From NCBI RefSeq assembly GCF_030272615.1, contig NC_081413.1, forward strand, positions 185,888,115 to 185,952,114: 64,000 nt of DNA, in the 5' to 3' direction. Positions 1 through 10,789 of the stretch are shown piece after piece. The DNA is from Cryptomeria japonica (taxonomy: Eukaryota > Streptophyta > Pinopsida > Cupressales > Cupressaceae). The translations under genes and the position numbers were made by a program. Numbering within the stretch: position 1 is the stretch's first letter; each line of letters opens with the position of its first letter. The notes under the pieces are model-generated. The model worked only from the letters and a program-made list of their open reading frames with translations. It searched no databases and had not been told where the DNA came from.

Positions 1-642
1 GATAAAATATTGAGAGTGGATGGTTAGTAAGTTGAAATCAATGTCTATGTTGGTTGATTATCAAGTGAATCTAGTTTGAAGAAGTTGCAAAACTTGAAGT
101 AGAAGGAATCTAGTGTGAAGGAGTATACCAAAACATTTTACAAGTTGAATATCAAATCCAGACATGTTGATGATGAGGTTGAACAAGTTGCTATGTATTT
201 GAATGGGTTGCAGATGTCTATGAAAGATGAACTTAATTTGATCAAGTTGTAGAGTGTTGAGGAAGCCTATCAATATGCCCTGAAGGCCGAAGAAAAGTTG
301 AACAAAAGACATGAGAATAAGCAAAGAGGAAGAGGTGAAAGGTTTTCCGGAGGAAAATTTCAAGGAAGAGGCTATTCCAGAGGAAGAGTACCCTATACAG
401 ATCAGAACAAAGATAAGGAAGTTGGAAAAGATAGTAGTTCATATCGAAAGGATGATAGAATTTTTTACCGGAGGAGAGAGCCTGATGGATACCAGAATGA
501 GAGTTATGACAAAGATGATAAAAGACAAGATAAAAGAGTGTTTAGAGTAACCCACTTTAAGTGTGAAGGAGAAGGGCATCGATATTTTGAATGTAAGAAG
601 ACCGAGAACATTGGTGGAAGAAGACTGTACCAAATCAATTAA
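1..642 (+). pseudogene. gag: Chromo-1 gag fragment
   Basis: In one frame the translation has a retrotransposon-gag core (KEYTKTFYKLNIKSR, then VAMYLNGLQ) from about 100 to 300. A Gly/Arg-rich nucleocapsid segment rich in RGR follows, then a degenerate CCHC knuckle near 560-600 (FKCEGEGHRYFEC) in which the first Cys position is His. Two TAG stops, near 101 and 250, interrupt the core, both explicable as CAG to TAG. The N-terminus is off the window. In the family this protein packages element RNA into virus-like particles. This copy is dead. Confidence 0.75.
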
Positions 643-727
643 TAAACCAGAAGATGGAAAATTGCTAGTAATGAGGAGAGCTTTGTGTCAAGCTAGAGAT
701 GATGAAGAGCCCTTGCAGAGATGAAAT

Positions 728-2120
728 TTGTTTAGAACTAGATGTAAGGTATCCAGTAAGTGTTGTAAAGTTATAATTGATAATGGTAGTTCAGATAATC
801 TTATTACAGAGGAGATGGTGAATAAGTTGAGTTTGGAAAGGCTAAAACACCCTAAGCCTTATCAGATAGCATGGATTCAAGATGATAATAAGGTACTAGT
901 GAGTGAACAATGTTTGGTGAAATTGAAAATCAGAAATTATCATGATGAAGTTTTGTGCGATAATATGCCTATGGATATTTGTGATATCTTGTTGGATAGA
1001 CCTTGGTAGTATGATAGACAAGCAATACATGATGGTAGGAATAACATATATACTATTGTTTAAAATGGAATGAAGTGGACCTTGTTACCCTTGGAGGAGC
1101 CTCTTAAAGCTGAAATTTGTACCAGTGCTAGAATCTATTTGGTGGACAAAAGGAAATTCCTGGATGGGATGAGACATGAGAATGTATGGTTTTCTTTAGT
1201 TCCTAAGAAAATTGACAGTCTGAAGCATGAAGAAGAACAAAGGGAGGAGATAAAGGAGTTGTTGATAGCGTATGTAGACATCATTTCAGTTAATGTACTT
1301 GATGGATTACCCTCTGTGAGAAGTATCAATCATTGCATGGACTTGATTCCCGGAGCTAGTTTGCCTAACAAAGCAGCACACCGAATGATGCTGGTAGAAA
1401 ATGAGGAGTCAAATAGACAAGTGTAGGAATTGATGAAGAAAGGTTTGATCAGAGAAATTATGAGTCCTTGTGCAGTACCAATGGTATTAGTACCTAATAA
1501 AAATGGAGAATGAAGGATGTGTACTGATTCTAGAGCAATAAACAAGATCATAGTGAAGTACCAATTTCCTTTGCCTAGGATGGATGACATAATGGATTGT
1601 TTGAGTGGAGCCAAATACTACACAAAGATAGACTTGAAGAGTGGATATCATTAGATCCGAATCAGAGAAGGAGATGAGTGGAAGATAGAATTCAAAACAA
1701 ATGAAGGATTGTATGAATGGTTGGTGATGCCTTTTGGATTGACTAATGCATCGAGTATTTTCATGAGGGTGATTAATGAAGTATTGAAGAAATTCTTGGG
1801 TAAGTTTGTTATTGTATATTTGGATGAAATTTTGATTTTTAGTTAGACAAAGGAGGAACATATATTGCATTTGAGACAATTTTTGCATAGGTTGAGAGAA
1901 GAAAAGTTGTTGATAAACATTAAGAAGTGCAGTTTCATGAAGGAAGAATTAGACTATTTGGAATTTGTGATATCTGCGGAATGATTAAAGATGGACCCTG
2001 AGAAGGTAAGATAAATTGTTTAATGGTCTATATCAGAAAGCATTGGGGAGGTAAGATCATTTCATGGATTGGCTAGTTTCTACCAAAAGTTTATAAATTT
2101 TTTTTATCTCAGATTGCAAC
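728..2120 (+). pseudogene. pol: Chromo-1 pol: protease and reverse transcriptase
   Basis: One frame carries an aspartic protease with active-site-like IIDNGSSDNLI and the late motif ILLDRPW (728-1009). A linker follows at 1070-1426, then reverse transcriptase with [28 protein letters not shown] and [10 protein letters not shown]. The catalytic YLDD box reads YLDE (about 1820), so the second catalytic Asp is Glu. About ten stops interrupt the frame. A frameshift near 2105-2124 moves RNase H into another frame. The gag ORF lies just upstream in a different frame. This is an old pseudogene. Confidence 0.85.
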
Positions 2121-2123
2121 CCT

Positions 2124-2731
2124 ATGACTGAGACAATGAGAGGAGATAAAAGGGATTTCAACTGGACAAATGGAGAATATAAGAGTTTTGAATTATGGAA
2201 GCAAAAGGTGATAGAGCAACTTGTGTTAGCTTTACCATCTTTTAGTAAAGTATTCCAGGTGGACTATGATGCAAGTGGGAATGCAATTGGAGCAATGTTG
2301 AGTCATGAAGGAAGACCGGTAGATTATTTAAGTGAGAATCTAAATGATGCGAGGAGGAGATATTTTGTGTATGATTTACAATTTTATGCCATAATTCAAG
2401 CATTGAAGAAGTGGAGACATTACTTGTTTCCTAAGGATTTTTTGTTGTATACAGATCATCAAGCTTTGCAATATTTGAACAGTCAAAGTAAGATAAATCA
2501 AAGACATATGAGATAGGTGGAGTTCTTATAGAGTTATACCTTTGTGTTGAAGCATAGAAGTGGAAAGTCAAATAAAGTTGTTGATGCATTGACCAGAAGG
2601 AAGAACTTGTTGATAGAGATGAGAGTGGAGGTATTAGGTTTTGAGGAATTGAAGAACTTGTATGAGGATGACCCAGATTTTGTAGAACCTTGGAAAGTAT
2701 GTAAGGAACTGGTTATGATGGATAGAAGTAA
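2124..2731 (+). pseudogene. pol: Chromo-1 pol: RNase H and start of integrase linker
   Basis: The translation contains FQVDYDASGNAIGAMLSHEG, then LSENLNDARRRYFVYDLQFYA, KKWRHYLFPKDFLLYTDHQAL and, after a short interruption at 2515, LKHRSGKSNKVVDALTRR. This is the standard Ty3/gypsy RNase H, with the catalytic DASG and TDHQAL motifs present. A stop at 2514-2516 separates two ORFs of the same frame. The frame ends where Copia-1 inserted after base 2731; the gene resumes at 9429. Confidence 0.85.
2727..2731. repeat. Target-site duplication of Copia-1 (left copy)
   Basis: AGTAA at 2727-2731 is repeated exactly at 9424-9428, immediately outside the TG...CA ends of Copia-1. Five bases is the usual duplication made by copia integrase. 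Confidence 0.95.
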
Positions 2732-3790
2732 TGTTGGTATTTTGGTATGGTTTTGTCATTGATGTCAACACCTACTAAATTCACCTACCTTGGAGATCTA
2801 GCAACATTCACCGGCAAATAGTAAACTGTGCAAACAGTTACCAATATATGGTTAACTGACAGGATATAATGTTCACCGGTACCTGCAATGACATGGAAGA
2901 CACTTGGTAATGTTGAAGACATCATGTGGACACTTTATTTCGAAGTAATAATCATTGGTATATTCTTATTTGCATATTTTCTTTTACCAGCAAATAGGTC
3001 CAGGTTATCTAGGGTTACACCAGCAAGTTTATCTTTTCCAGATCAGCATGGCACGCTATGGAGATGATTTATTATTGTTGTAAATACATCAAGCCGACAT
3101 GTTCAATCGGTTATTGCATTGGATATTGTATTATTTGTAAAATGTTTTTATTATAATATGTTGTAGAGTCGACCTACTAAAATTGGTCTTAGGGTATGGT
3201 ATAAATGTAAGATCTTATTTGTAAGATCAAGTGTGGAATGCGAAAAAGATTTAAGGAAGGGTATATGTGAGATCAAGCAGGGATATACACGAAGACATCA
3301 TTTGAAGGTGAAGTTAGGTTTTTGAAGAAGCATATCACCACTACACCAGTACTGAATCTAGCATATGAAGATGCTATTTTGTGTAGTACATTCTTATTGG
3401 ATTTAACCATCCAACTGTAGTCAGTGTGACTCCCATTTGTGATTGAGTAGTGAGCTCTAGGCTGTTGGCCTTTCTGCATGTGCAGACCCCTCTTTGTACA
3501 CTTACTATCTGCAGTAGTATCATCTGATTGTGGGTAAGGTTTCCCATCATGGTTTTTCCCCTTACAGGGTTTCCACATACAAATATTGGTGTCATGTGTT
3601 GTGGATGACTTTGTGCTTATGTTTCATGTATTAATTCTTACCGGTATAGCAATTTTCTGTTAACACTGTTTACCGGCATACTTAACTGTCTTACCAGTAT
3701 TAAGCATTAAGTTGGTTAATAAGATTTTGGTTTGAATTTATTTGACAACTAATTCACCCCCTCCCCTCTCAGTTGTCTCTGGGACCTACA
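2732..3790 (+). repeat. Copia-1 5' LTR
   Basis: It starts TGTTGGTATTTTGG and ends GGGACCTACA just before the primer-binding site. It aligns along its whole length with 8390-9423 and 59743-60803. It contains several ACCGGT or ACCGGC sites and the copia-LTR block with a fold-back GGTTTTTCCCC ... GGGTTTCCA near 3552-3572. Confidence 0.95.
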
Positions 3791-3791
3791 A

Positions 3792-3804
3792 TTGGTATAA
3801 GAGC
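3792..3804 (+). other. Copia-1 primer-binding site
   Basis: TTGGTATAAGAGC lies two bases after the 5' LTR. It is a one-base variant of TTGGTATCAGAGC, complementary to the 3' end of initiator Met tRNA, which is intact in Copia-3 at 60805. Confidence 0.85.
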
Positions 3805-3847
3805 CTAGACCTCTTTTTGCAGAAGTTAAACAACTTGAGGAGATCCA

Positions 3848-4777
3848 ATGTCTATTAATTATTTCAGAAAGGATAGTCCTAAACTTGATGGAACCAACTA
3901 TGGGATATGGAAAATCAGAATGGAGACACATCTGAATTGCATTGGTAAAGACATCTGGGAAGTTACTAAGAATGGTTATACTGCTATTGTAGCTGGTCAG
4001 ACTGCTCCCATTACTTTAGCTAAAGATGAATAAAATGATTGCAAAGCAAGAGAAGCACTTTTGAGCACATTATCAGATCAACAAATCATGGGATTATCAG
4101 ATAGATCCACTGCAAAAGCTATCTGGGATCATTTGGAAACACTAAATGAAGGGGATTCCACAGTCAAAATTGCAAAACTTGAAAGCTTCCGAGTCAAGTA
4201 TGAACATCTGAAAATGGAAGAAGATGAAAGGATTTCTACTTCTATGGAAAGAGTAAATGAAAATGTTTTGGGTATCAAATGTTGTGGAGGAACCTTAAAT
4301 GAAGATGAGATTGTTTCAAAAATCTTAAGAGGTTTGCCACTGGCATATAAAATAAAGGTTACTGCTATAAATGAGTCGAGAACAATGCCTAATACATCAG
4401 TAACTAGGGATAAATTGATTGGAAAACTTTCAGCTTTTGAAATTGAGGAATTTGGTCCTGTTACTACTATAAAAACTGATTTGGCCTTCAAAGCATCAAC
4501 ATCATCTGCTCCATCTTTTGACAAATCAGATTGGAGAGCCATTTATGCAAGAGAACTTGAAGAAACCAGGAAGGAGAATGAAGAGCTTGAAGAACTTGAA
4601 GCACTATTTGCAAGAAAAATGCCAAAAGGTCCAATTGGAAGTAAGTATGAAGGTAAAGCACTCTTTAAATGTTTCAATTGCAATAAGATTGGTCATATGG
4701 CTTCAAGATGCCCTGATAGAAATGCTAGACTAAGAGAAGAAGCTAGAAGGACATACAAACCTAATCCTGAATATTAG
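3848..4777 (+). pseudogene. gag: Copia-1 gag
   Basis: It begins at an ATG 57 bases after the LTR with FRKDSPKLDGTNYGIWKIRM, the usual copia gag opening. The gag core follows, then a charged helix (EETRKENEELEELEALFARK) and an intact CCHC knuckle CFNCNKIGHMASRC near 4669. A TAA at 4031-4033 and a TAG at 4775-4777 interrupt it; Copia-3 reads Glu (GAA) and Gln (CAG) there. In the family this is the nucleocapsid/capsid precursor. Reading continues in the same frame into protease. Confidence 0.9.
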
Positions 4778-4831
4778 AGATACAAATTTAAGAAAAACAA
4801 AGATAAATCTTGTTACATTACTGATGAAGGT

Positions 4832-5472
4832 GTGACTAATGATTCTGATGAGGATCCAGTAGACAACGGATGGGTCTTTGTTTCTATAACAAAAGATCAA
4901 CCGGTACCTATTGCTCAACTAGTAGAACAAGCCCTAGCAGCTAAAGTTGAATCAAAGGATGAATGGACTATTGACTCAAGATGCTCACATCACATGACTG
5001 GAGACAAAGGTAAATTCTTGAACTTTCAAGAATACAATGGAGGTTTAGTAAGATTCGGAGATGACAAAGCCTGTTCAATCAAAGGTAAGGGTTCAATATC
5101 TCTTGATGGTAAACATAACACTAACAATGTCTACTATGTTGAAGGATTAAAACATAACCTTTTAAGTGTTGATCAATTAGTTGAGAAAGGTTTTCAATTA
5201 CAATTTAAAAATGGAAAATGCAAAATCATGAATAGAACTGGTTTGGAAATTGCAACTGGTAATCAGATTAGAGGCAATATCTTTCATTTGAATAATAGTG
5301 AAAAGGCATGCTTAATTGCAAATATAGATGAAAGTTGGCTATGGCACAAAAGACTATGTCATGTAAATTTTGATTGCATGGTAAAAGTCAGTACTTCTAA
5401 GGTAGTTAGAGATCTACCTAAAATTGTGAAACCTCAGAATATAATTTGCAAGGAATGTCAATTTGGAAAATA
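4832..5472 (+). pseudogene. pol: Copia-1 protease and GAG-pre-integrase domain
   Basis: The protease active site reads IDSRCSHHMTG near 4971, where Copia-3 has DSGCSHHM, so the Gly of the DSG triplet is Arg here. The usual beta-rich segment and LKHNLLSVDQL follow. The GAG-pre-integrase domain with the zinc-binding His/Cys set (LWHKRLCHVNF ... CKECQFGK) follows near 5338-5470. A TAG at 5470-5472 ends the frame, where Copia-3 continues with CCA. It stays in the gag frame. Confidence 0.88.
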
Positions 5473-6325
5473 GGTTACAGCTAGTTTCAAAAGCATTCCA
5501 GAAAAATCCAATAATGCTCTTGATTTAATTCACACTGATCTATGTGGTCCAGCTAGAACTAAAAGCTTACAAGATGATAGATATTTCATGCTAATTATTG
5601 ATGATTATTCTAGAATGTGTTGGGTTACTTTTCTCAGAGAAAAATCAGAAGCACTTGGGAAGTTCAAGCTATTCAAAGCAATGCTTGAAAATGAAACCGA
5701 TAAAAAAATTGAATGTTTAAGATCAGATCAAGGAGGAGAATTCACATCTAGAGATTTTAATACATTCTATGAAGTAAATGGAATCAAAAGACAATTATCA
5801 ACACCTCGCACACCACAACAAAATGGAGTTGTTGAAAGGAAAAACAAAACTATTTTGGATGCAGCAAGAAGTATGTTATCAAAAGCAAATCTACCACATG
5901 TGTATTGGAGAGAGGCAGTAAGCACTACTGTCTATACATTCAACAAAGTTCACATCAAAGGTGAAACCGGTAAGACCCCTCATGAACTATGGTTTGGTAA
6001 TACTCCTACTCTTAAGTATTTCAAAATTTTTGGAAGTAAATGTTATATTAGAAGAGATGAGTATATTGCCAAGTTTGATCCTAGAAGTGATGAAGGAATT
6101 TTTCTTGGTTATTCATCTAAGAGTAAAGCTTATAGATGTTTTAATAAAAGATTACAGAAAATTGTTGAGAGTACAAATGTAAAGATTGATGAACAAATCA
6201 GAGGAACTTCAAGGTATATAGACTCAGAACCGGTAATAGAAATTATGACAAATGAACCAATAGTAAATCCACCGGTACAAAATGATGATCCAGTTACTCC
6301 GGTATCATCAAAGGATTCCACATAA
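5473..6325 (+). pseudogene. pol: Copia-1 integrase
   Basis: The integrase core has all three catalytic residues in order: HTDLCGP (first Asp, near 5531), CLRSDQGGEF (second Asp) and NGVVERKN (Glu, near 5827). The C-terminal part includes WFGNTPTLKYFKIFGSKCY and FLGYSSKSKAYR. A TAA at 6323-6325 closes the ORF. Copia-3 lacks the second Asp and carries Lys for Glu, so this copy keeps the better integrase despite flanking stops. Same frame as gag. Confidence 0.9.
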
Positions 6326-6415
6326 ATTGAAGAACAACAACAGACTAAGACACCCCGGTATGTAAGACTGAATCATTCTGAAGATCAGATAATTGGAAGA
6401 AAATTTAAAGGAGTC

Positions 6416-7387
6416 ATGACAAGAGGAAGATTGGCAAATGAAGAGGTATGTCTTATTTCTCAAATTGAACCATTATCTATCAATGAGGCATGTGAAGATA
6501 AATTCTGGATTAAAGCTATGGAAGAAGAATTGGGACAAATTGAGAAAAATAATACTTGGACATTAGTTCCCCGGCCTAAAAATAAAAATGTAATTGGAAC
6601 CAAATGGGTATTTAGAAACAAAATCAATGAAGATGGTAAGGTTGTCAGAAATAAAGCAAGACTAGTGTGTAAGGGATATTCTTAGAAAGAAGGAGTTGAT
6701 TACAATGAAACCTTTGCACCGGTAGCCAGAATTGAGGCAGTTAGATTATTCTTGGCCTTTGCAACTCACAAGGATTACAAAGTTTATCAAATGGATATTA
6801 AATGTGCATTCTTGAATGGAGATCTTGAAGAGGAAGTCTATATTGAACAACCTGGTGGATTTTCCTTGACAGATGACAATTATATGGTTTGCAGATTAAG
6901 AAAAGCTCTGTATGGATTAAAACAATCTCCAAGAGCCTGGTATGCAAGATTGGATAAGTATCTTTTAAAGATTTGTTTTACTAAAGGAAATGCAGATAGC
7001 AATTTATATTACAAAGTAACTAATGATGACATCTTGATTATGGAAGTATTTGTTGATGATATAATCTTTGGAGGAGAAGATGGATTATGCAAAGAATTTT
7101 CTCTTGAAATGCAACATGAATTTGAAATGTCTATGATTGGAGAAATAAAATTCTTTTTAGGATTGCAGATTTTACAAACTGATAAAGGCATATTTCTGAG
7201 TCAATCTAAGTGCTTCAAAGAACTACTTAAGAAATTTGGGTTGGAAAACTCTAAACCGGTAAGCACACCTATGACTACAAATGACAAATTATCTCAAAGG
7301 GATGAATCTACACCTGTTAATCCAACTAGATACAAATCTATGATAGGAGGTTTACTGTATTTGACACAACCAGACCTAATATTATGA
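6416..7387 (+). pseudogene. pol: Copia-1 reverse transcriptase
   Basis: Copia reverse-transcriptase motifs appear in order: TWTLVPRPKNKNVIGTKWVF, RLVCKGYS, FAPVARIEAVR, YQMDIKCAFLNGDLEEEVY, LYGLKQSPRAWY and the catalytic MEVFVDDIIFGG. A TAG at 6683-6685 splits the N-terminal motif GYS-KEGVDY; the same TAG is present in Copia-3 at 63626-63628. Near 7370-7387 a small deletion removes the bases encoding the usual A-T-R before PD and shifts the frame. Confidence 0.9.
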
Positions 7388-8001
7388 ATACAGTATGTAT
7401 ACTTTCTAGATTTCAGAGTAATCCCAGGGAAAATCATGAATCAACAATAAAAAGGATTTTCCGGTACCTACAAGGCACAACAAATCTTGGATTATGGTAT
7501 CCTAAAGATGAAAATTTTGATCTATATGCATACACAGATGCAAATTGGGCAGGAGATGTGGATGATAGAAAAAGCACAACTGGAGGAGCATTCTTTCTTG
7601 GAAAGAGATTAGTTTCTTGGTTAAGTAAGAAACAGAGTTGTACATATTTATCAACAATAGAATCAGAATATGTTGCAGCAGCAACAAACTGTACACAGGT
7701 ACTTTGGCTTAAGCAAATGTTGAAAGACATAAAGGTAAAATGCAAGGAACTTATTACTATATATTGTGATAACACTGCAGCAATTGATATATCTAAGAAT
7801 CCAGTATTACATTCTAAAACAAAACATGTTTCTATCAAACTGAATTTTCTAAGGGAAAAAGTTGAAGAAAAGGAGATAAAACTAGTTTATGTGAATACTA
7901 AAGAACAACTTGCAGATATCTTCACAAAACCTTTGCCTAAGGAAACTTTTGAGTATCTTAGAGACCAGCTCGGAGTCTTACCTCCACCGGTAGAGACTTA
8001 G
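7384..8001 (+). pseudogene. pol: Copia-1 RNase H
   Basis: Copia RNase H in a frame shifted relative to reverse transcriptase: YAYTDANWAGDVDDRKSTTG, then SWLSKKQSCTYLSTIESEYV, ITIYCDNTAAIDISKNPV and the C-terminal QLADIFTKPLPKETFEYLR. The ORF is intact over 205 codons and ends at TAG 7999-8001. Only the frameshift near 7387 separates it from the rest of the polyprotein. Confidence 0.9.
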
Positions 8002-8389
8002 ACAGTTGATGATTGTCATCTACCGACATAATTAAATGGACAAATCTTTTATTCCGGTATTTGATGAGGAAGCTATTTCTCAGGGGGAGTAGTTGGTATA
8101 TTGAATTGGTTGGTATTTTGTATGAACTTGACTTTTTGCGACTTTGGCATTTGATGTCAAAGGGGCAGAGATATATGGAAAAACATTAGGGAAAGATATA
8201 TGAAAAATGCATTATCTTTTTGAGGAGAGATTGGTATGAGAGATTGGTATTGAAAATAAATCTTTGAATAAACGCATGTTACTCTCAAGGGGAGAAATGG
8301 ATATTGTTAATTTTTGTACTTGGCATTTCTATTTTGGCACTTTGATGGTTTTTCCATCTTGTGTTGCCATCAATGCCAAAGGGGGAGAT
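8002..8389 (+). other. Copia-1 3' non-coding region with several purine tracts
   Basis: No coding sense. The true polypurine tract AAAGGGGGAGA lies at 8378-8388, next to the 3' LTR. Three earlier look-alikes are at 8081-8089 (CAGGGGGAG), 8158-8170 (CAAAGGGGCAGAG) and 8286-8296 (CAAGGGGAGAA). Two of them are near text resembling the LTR start (TTGGTAT). Multiplied purine tracts before the 3' LTR are described for Sireviruses. Confidence 0.75.
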
Positions 8390-9423
8390 TGTTGGTATTT
8401 TGGTATGGTTTTGTCATTGATGTCAACACCTGCTAAATTCACCTACCTTGGAGATCTAGCAACATTCACTGGCAAATAGTTACCAGTATATGGTTAACCG
8501 ATAGGATATAATGTTCACGGGTACCTGCAATGACATGGAAGACACTTGGTAATGTCGAAGACATCATGTGGACACTTTATTTTGAAGTAATAATCATTGG
8601 TATATTCTTATTTGCATATTTGCTTTTATCGGCAAATAGGTCCAGGTTATCTAGGGTTACACCGGCAGGTTTATCTTTTCTAGATCAGCATGGCACGCTA
8701 TGGAGATGATTTATTATTGTTGTAAATGCATCAAGCCGACATGTTCAATTGATTATTGCTTCAGATATTGTATTATTTGTAAAATGTTTTTATTATAATA
8801 TGTTGTAGAGCTAACCTACTAAAATTGGTCTTAGGGTATGGTATAAATGTAAGATCAAGTGTGGAATGCGAAAAATATTTAAGGAAGGGTATATGCAAGA
8901 TCAAGCAGGGATATACACGAAGACATTATTTGAAGGTGAAGTTAGGTTTTTGAAGAAGCATATCAGCACTACACCAGTACTGAATCCAACACATGAAGAT
9001 GCTATTTTGTGCAGTACATTCTTATTGGATTTAACCATCCAACTATAGTCAGTGTGACTCCCATTTGTGATTGAGCAATGAGCTCTAGGCTGTTGGCCTT
9101 TCTGCATGTGCAAACCCCTCTTTGTACACTTACTATCTACAGTAGTATCATCTGATTGTGGATAAGGTTTCCCACCATGGTTTTTCCCCTTATAGGGTTT
9201 CCACGTACAAATATTGGTGTCATGTGTTGTGGATGACTTTGTGCTTATGTTTCATGTATTAATTCTTACTGGTATAGCAATTTTCTGTTAACACTGTTTA
9301 CCGGCATACTTAACTGTCTTACCGGTATTAAGCATTATGTTGGTTAATAAGATTTTGGTTTGAATTTATTTAACAACTGGTTCACCCCCCCCCCCCCCCT
9401 CTCAGTTGTCTCCAGGACCTACA
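8390..9423 (+). repeat. Copia-1 3' LTR
   Basis: Aligns with 2732-3790. It lacks about 16 bp after CAAATAGT near 8479 and 14 bp at TAAGATC near 8854, where the 5' LTR carries a direct repeat of TAAGATC. It contains a C-homopolymer near 9386-9399. It ends CCTACA at 9423. Confidence 0.95.
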
Positions 9424-9428
9424 AGTAA

Positions 9429-10334
9429 GTGGCTGGATTATTTCATTTAGGATGAGATGTTGTTCAAAGGAGTTTAGTTGTGTATACCTAAGACTTGTAT
9501 GGGATAATTTGATAAAGGAAAAACATAATAGAGGATTAGCTGGACAATTTAGTGTTGATAGAATAGTAGCATTGGTGAGTGAACATTACTTTTGGTGTCA
9601 GGTTCATAAGGATGTTAGGAATTTGTGCAGAGTTGTAGGATTTGTCAAACTGCAAAAGGTAGTAGTCAAAATGTTGGATTGTATAAACCTTTGACAGTTA
9701 TGGAGAGACCTTGGGAGGACATAAGCGTGGATTTTATACTTGGCTTGCCCAGGACATAGAGAGGAAATGATTCTATATTTATGGTGGTGGATAGACTCTC
9801 TAAGATGACACATTTCATACCTTGTAAGAAGACATTAGATGTAGTGCATGTAGCTTACTTATTTTTCAAGGAAGTGGTGAAGTTGCATGGATTACCTAAG
9901 AGCACAGTTTCATACAGAGATATTAAATTTTTTGGATACTTTTGGAGAATACTTTGGAAGAAGATGAAGATAGATTTGAATTTTAGTTCTACTTTTCACC
10001 CATAGATTGATGGATAGATAGAAGTGGTAAATAGGAGTTTGGCAAATTTGTTAAGATGCTTAACTGGAGAGAACACCAGAAGTTGGGATCTGATTCTTGC
10101 ACAAGAAGAATTTTCCTACAATAATTCAGTAATGAAGACAAGAGAAGTGCAGATTTAGAAGAATTTGCAAAGCATATGAAGATAGTACATACTCAAGTTA
10201 AAAAACATTTAGAGGACATGAATAGTAAGTATAAAGAGAAAGCAAATGAAAAGGGGAGGCATAAGGAATTTGAAGTTGGAGATGAAGTGATGGTGTATCT
10301 AAGAAGAGACAGATTTCCAGTTGGAACTTATAAC
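9429..10334 (+). pseudogene. pol: Chromo-1 integrase, continued after Copia-1
   Basis: The zinc-binding N-terminal domain spans the first 250 bases (KEKHNRGLAGQFSVDRIVAL, then [16 protein letters not shown]). The catalytic core follows with [24 protein letters not shown] and [17 protein letters not shown], where the usual SDRD has become SYRD, so the second catalytic Asp is lost. Frameshifts occur near 9640 and 9780 and stops near 10003 and 10015. Near 10130 an internal deletion joins the middle of the domain to the segment before VGDEVMV. The gene is broken by the solo LTR after 10334 and resumes at 11601. Confidence 0.85.
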
Positions 10335-10506
10335 TGTAGCATCCTAAAATTGTGACACTTGCAATTTCGACTGCATTTGGGTCTTCACGATGGCGGCGCA
10401 ACGTTGAACCTGAATGGAGACCCCGAAACCTGTTTACAACACCAAAAACTGCATTTTCTGCACCTTGGCCTGATCCCTCCTTGCACCCTGCTGTCCCAGG
10501 AGGTGG

Positions 10507-10599
10507 GACCATGGCGCCCAGCGCCCTGGTCCTTCAGGACTAGGGCACCCAATGCCCTAGTCCCCCAAGACCATGGCACCCAACGCCCTGGTCCCTGGC
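10507..10599 (+). repeat. Three 31-bp palindromic tandem units in solo-LTR U3
   Basis: Units are at 10507-10537, 10538-10568 and 10569-10599. Each has inverted arms around a CCCAA/CCCAG loop. The middle unit pairs perfectly (ACTAGGGCA with TGCCCTAGT). The outer units carry ACCATGG at one arm and CCCTGGT at the other, with one or more mismatches. They lie upstream of the TATA box, where enhancers would sit. Confidence 0.85.
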
Positions 10600-10716
10600 C
10601 CTATTTTGGGCCCAGTCTCTTTTGGGCATTGGGTCTTTAAGTTTGCAATTCGGGAAATAATGTTTCTTGGTCAGCCTAAGGTCAGGAAAATCAGTCTATC
10701 AACCCTAATTGACAGG

Positions 10717-10724
10717 TATATAAA
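10717..10724 (+). promoter_or_regulatory. TATA box of the solo LTR
   Basis: TATATAAA lies about 70-80 bases before the CATTCAAG-rich block. A TATA box at the same relative place occurs in the TRG-1 LTR (35491). Confidence 0.6.
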
Positions 10725-10789
10725 CTACATTTCCTCTTCCAAAAAAAAGGGAGGAAGACATATGTGTGCAAAAGGCGGAAGCGATATTC

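Larger units (their letters stand above)
2732..9423 (+). mobile_element. Copia-1: Ty1/copia element, Sirevirus-like, inserted in Chromo-1
   Basis: The element is complete from TGTTGG to CCTACA with two LTRs of about 1.03-1.06 kb, a Met-tRNA-type primer site, gag-PR-IN-RT-RH order and a polypurine tract. By eye the LTRs differ at about 50 of roughly 1030 aligned bases, mostly transitions, plus two small deletions in the 3' LTR. The single polyprotein frame (3848-7387) is cut by stops, and RNase H is in a shifted frame. Several purine-tract-like blocks before the 3' LTR and the LTR start TGTTGG resemble Sireviruses; the lineage call is inference. Copia-3 at 59743 is a second copy. Confidence 0.93.

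Noticed and set aside
3273-3595. Minus-strand ORFs repeated near 8901 and 60316
   Set aside because: All fall at the same place in the Copia-1/Copia-3 LTRs and are antisense to the LTR; repeated only because the LTR is repeated.
4129-4542. Long antisense ORF opposite copia gag (also 61142-61537)
   Set aside because: It mirrors the codon bias of the sense gag frame; the sense translation is an unambiguous gag.
9386-9399. C-homopolymer as a special signal
   Set aside because: Sister LTRs have shorter or interrupted C-runs at the same place; probably slippage.
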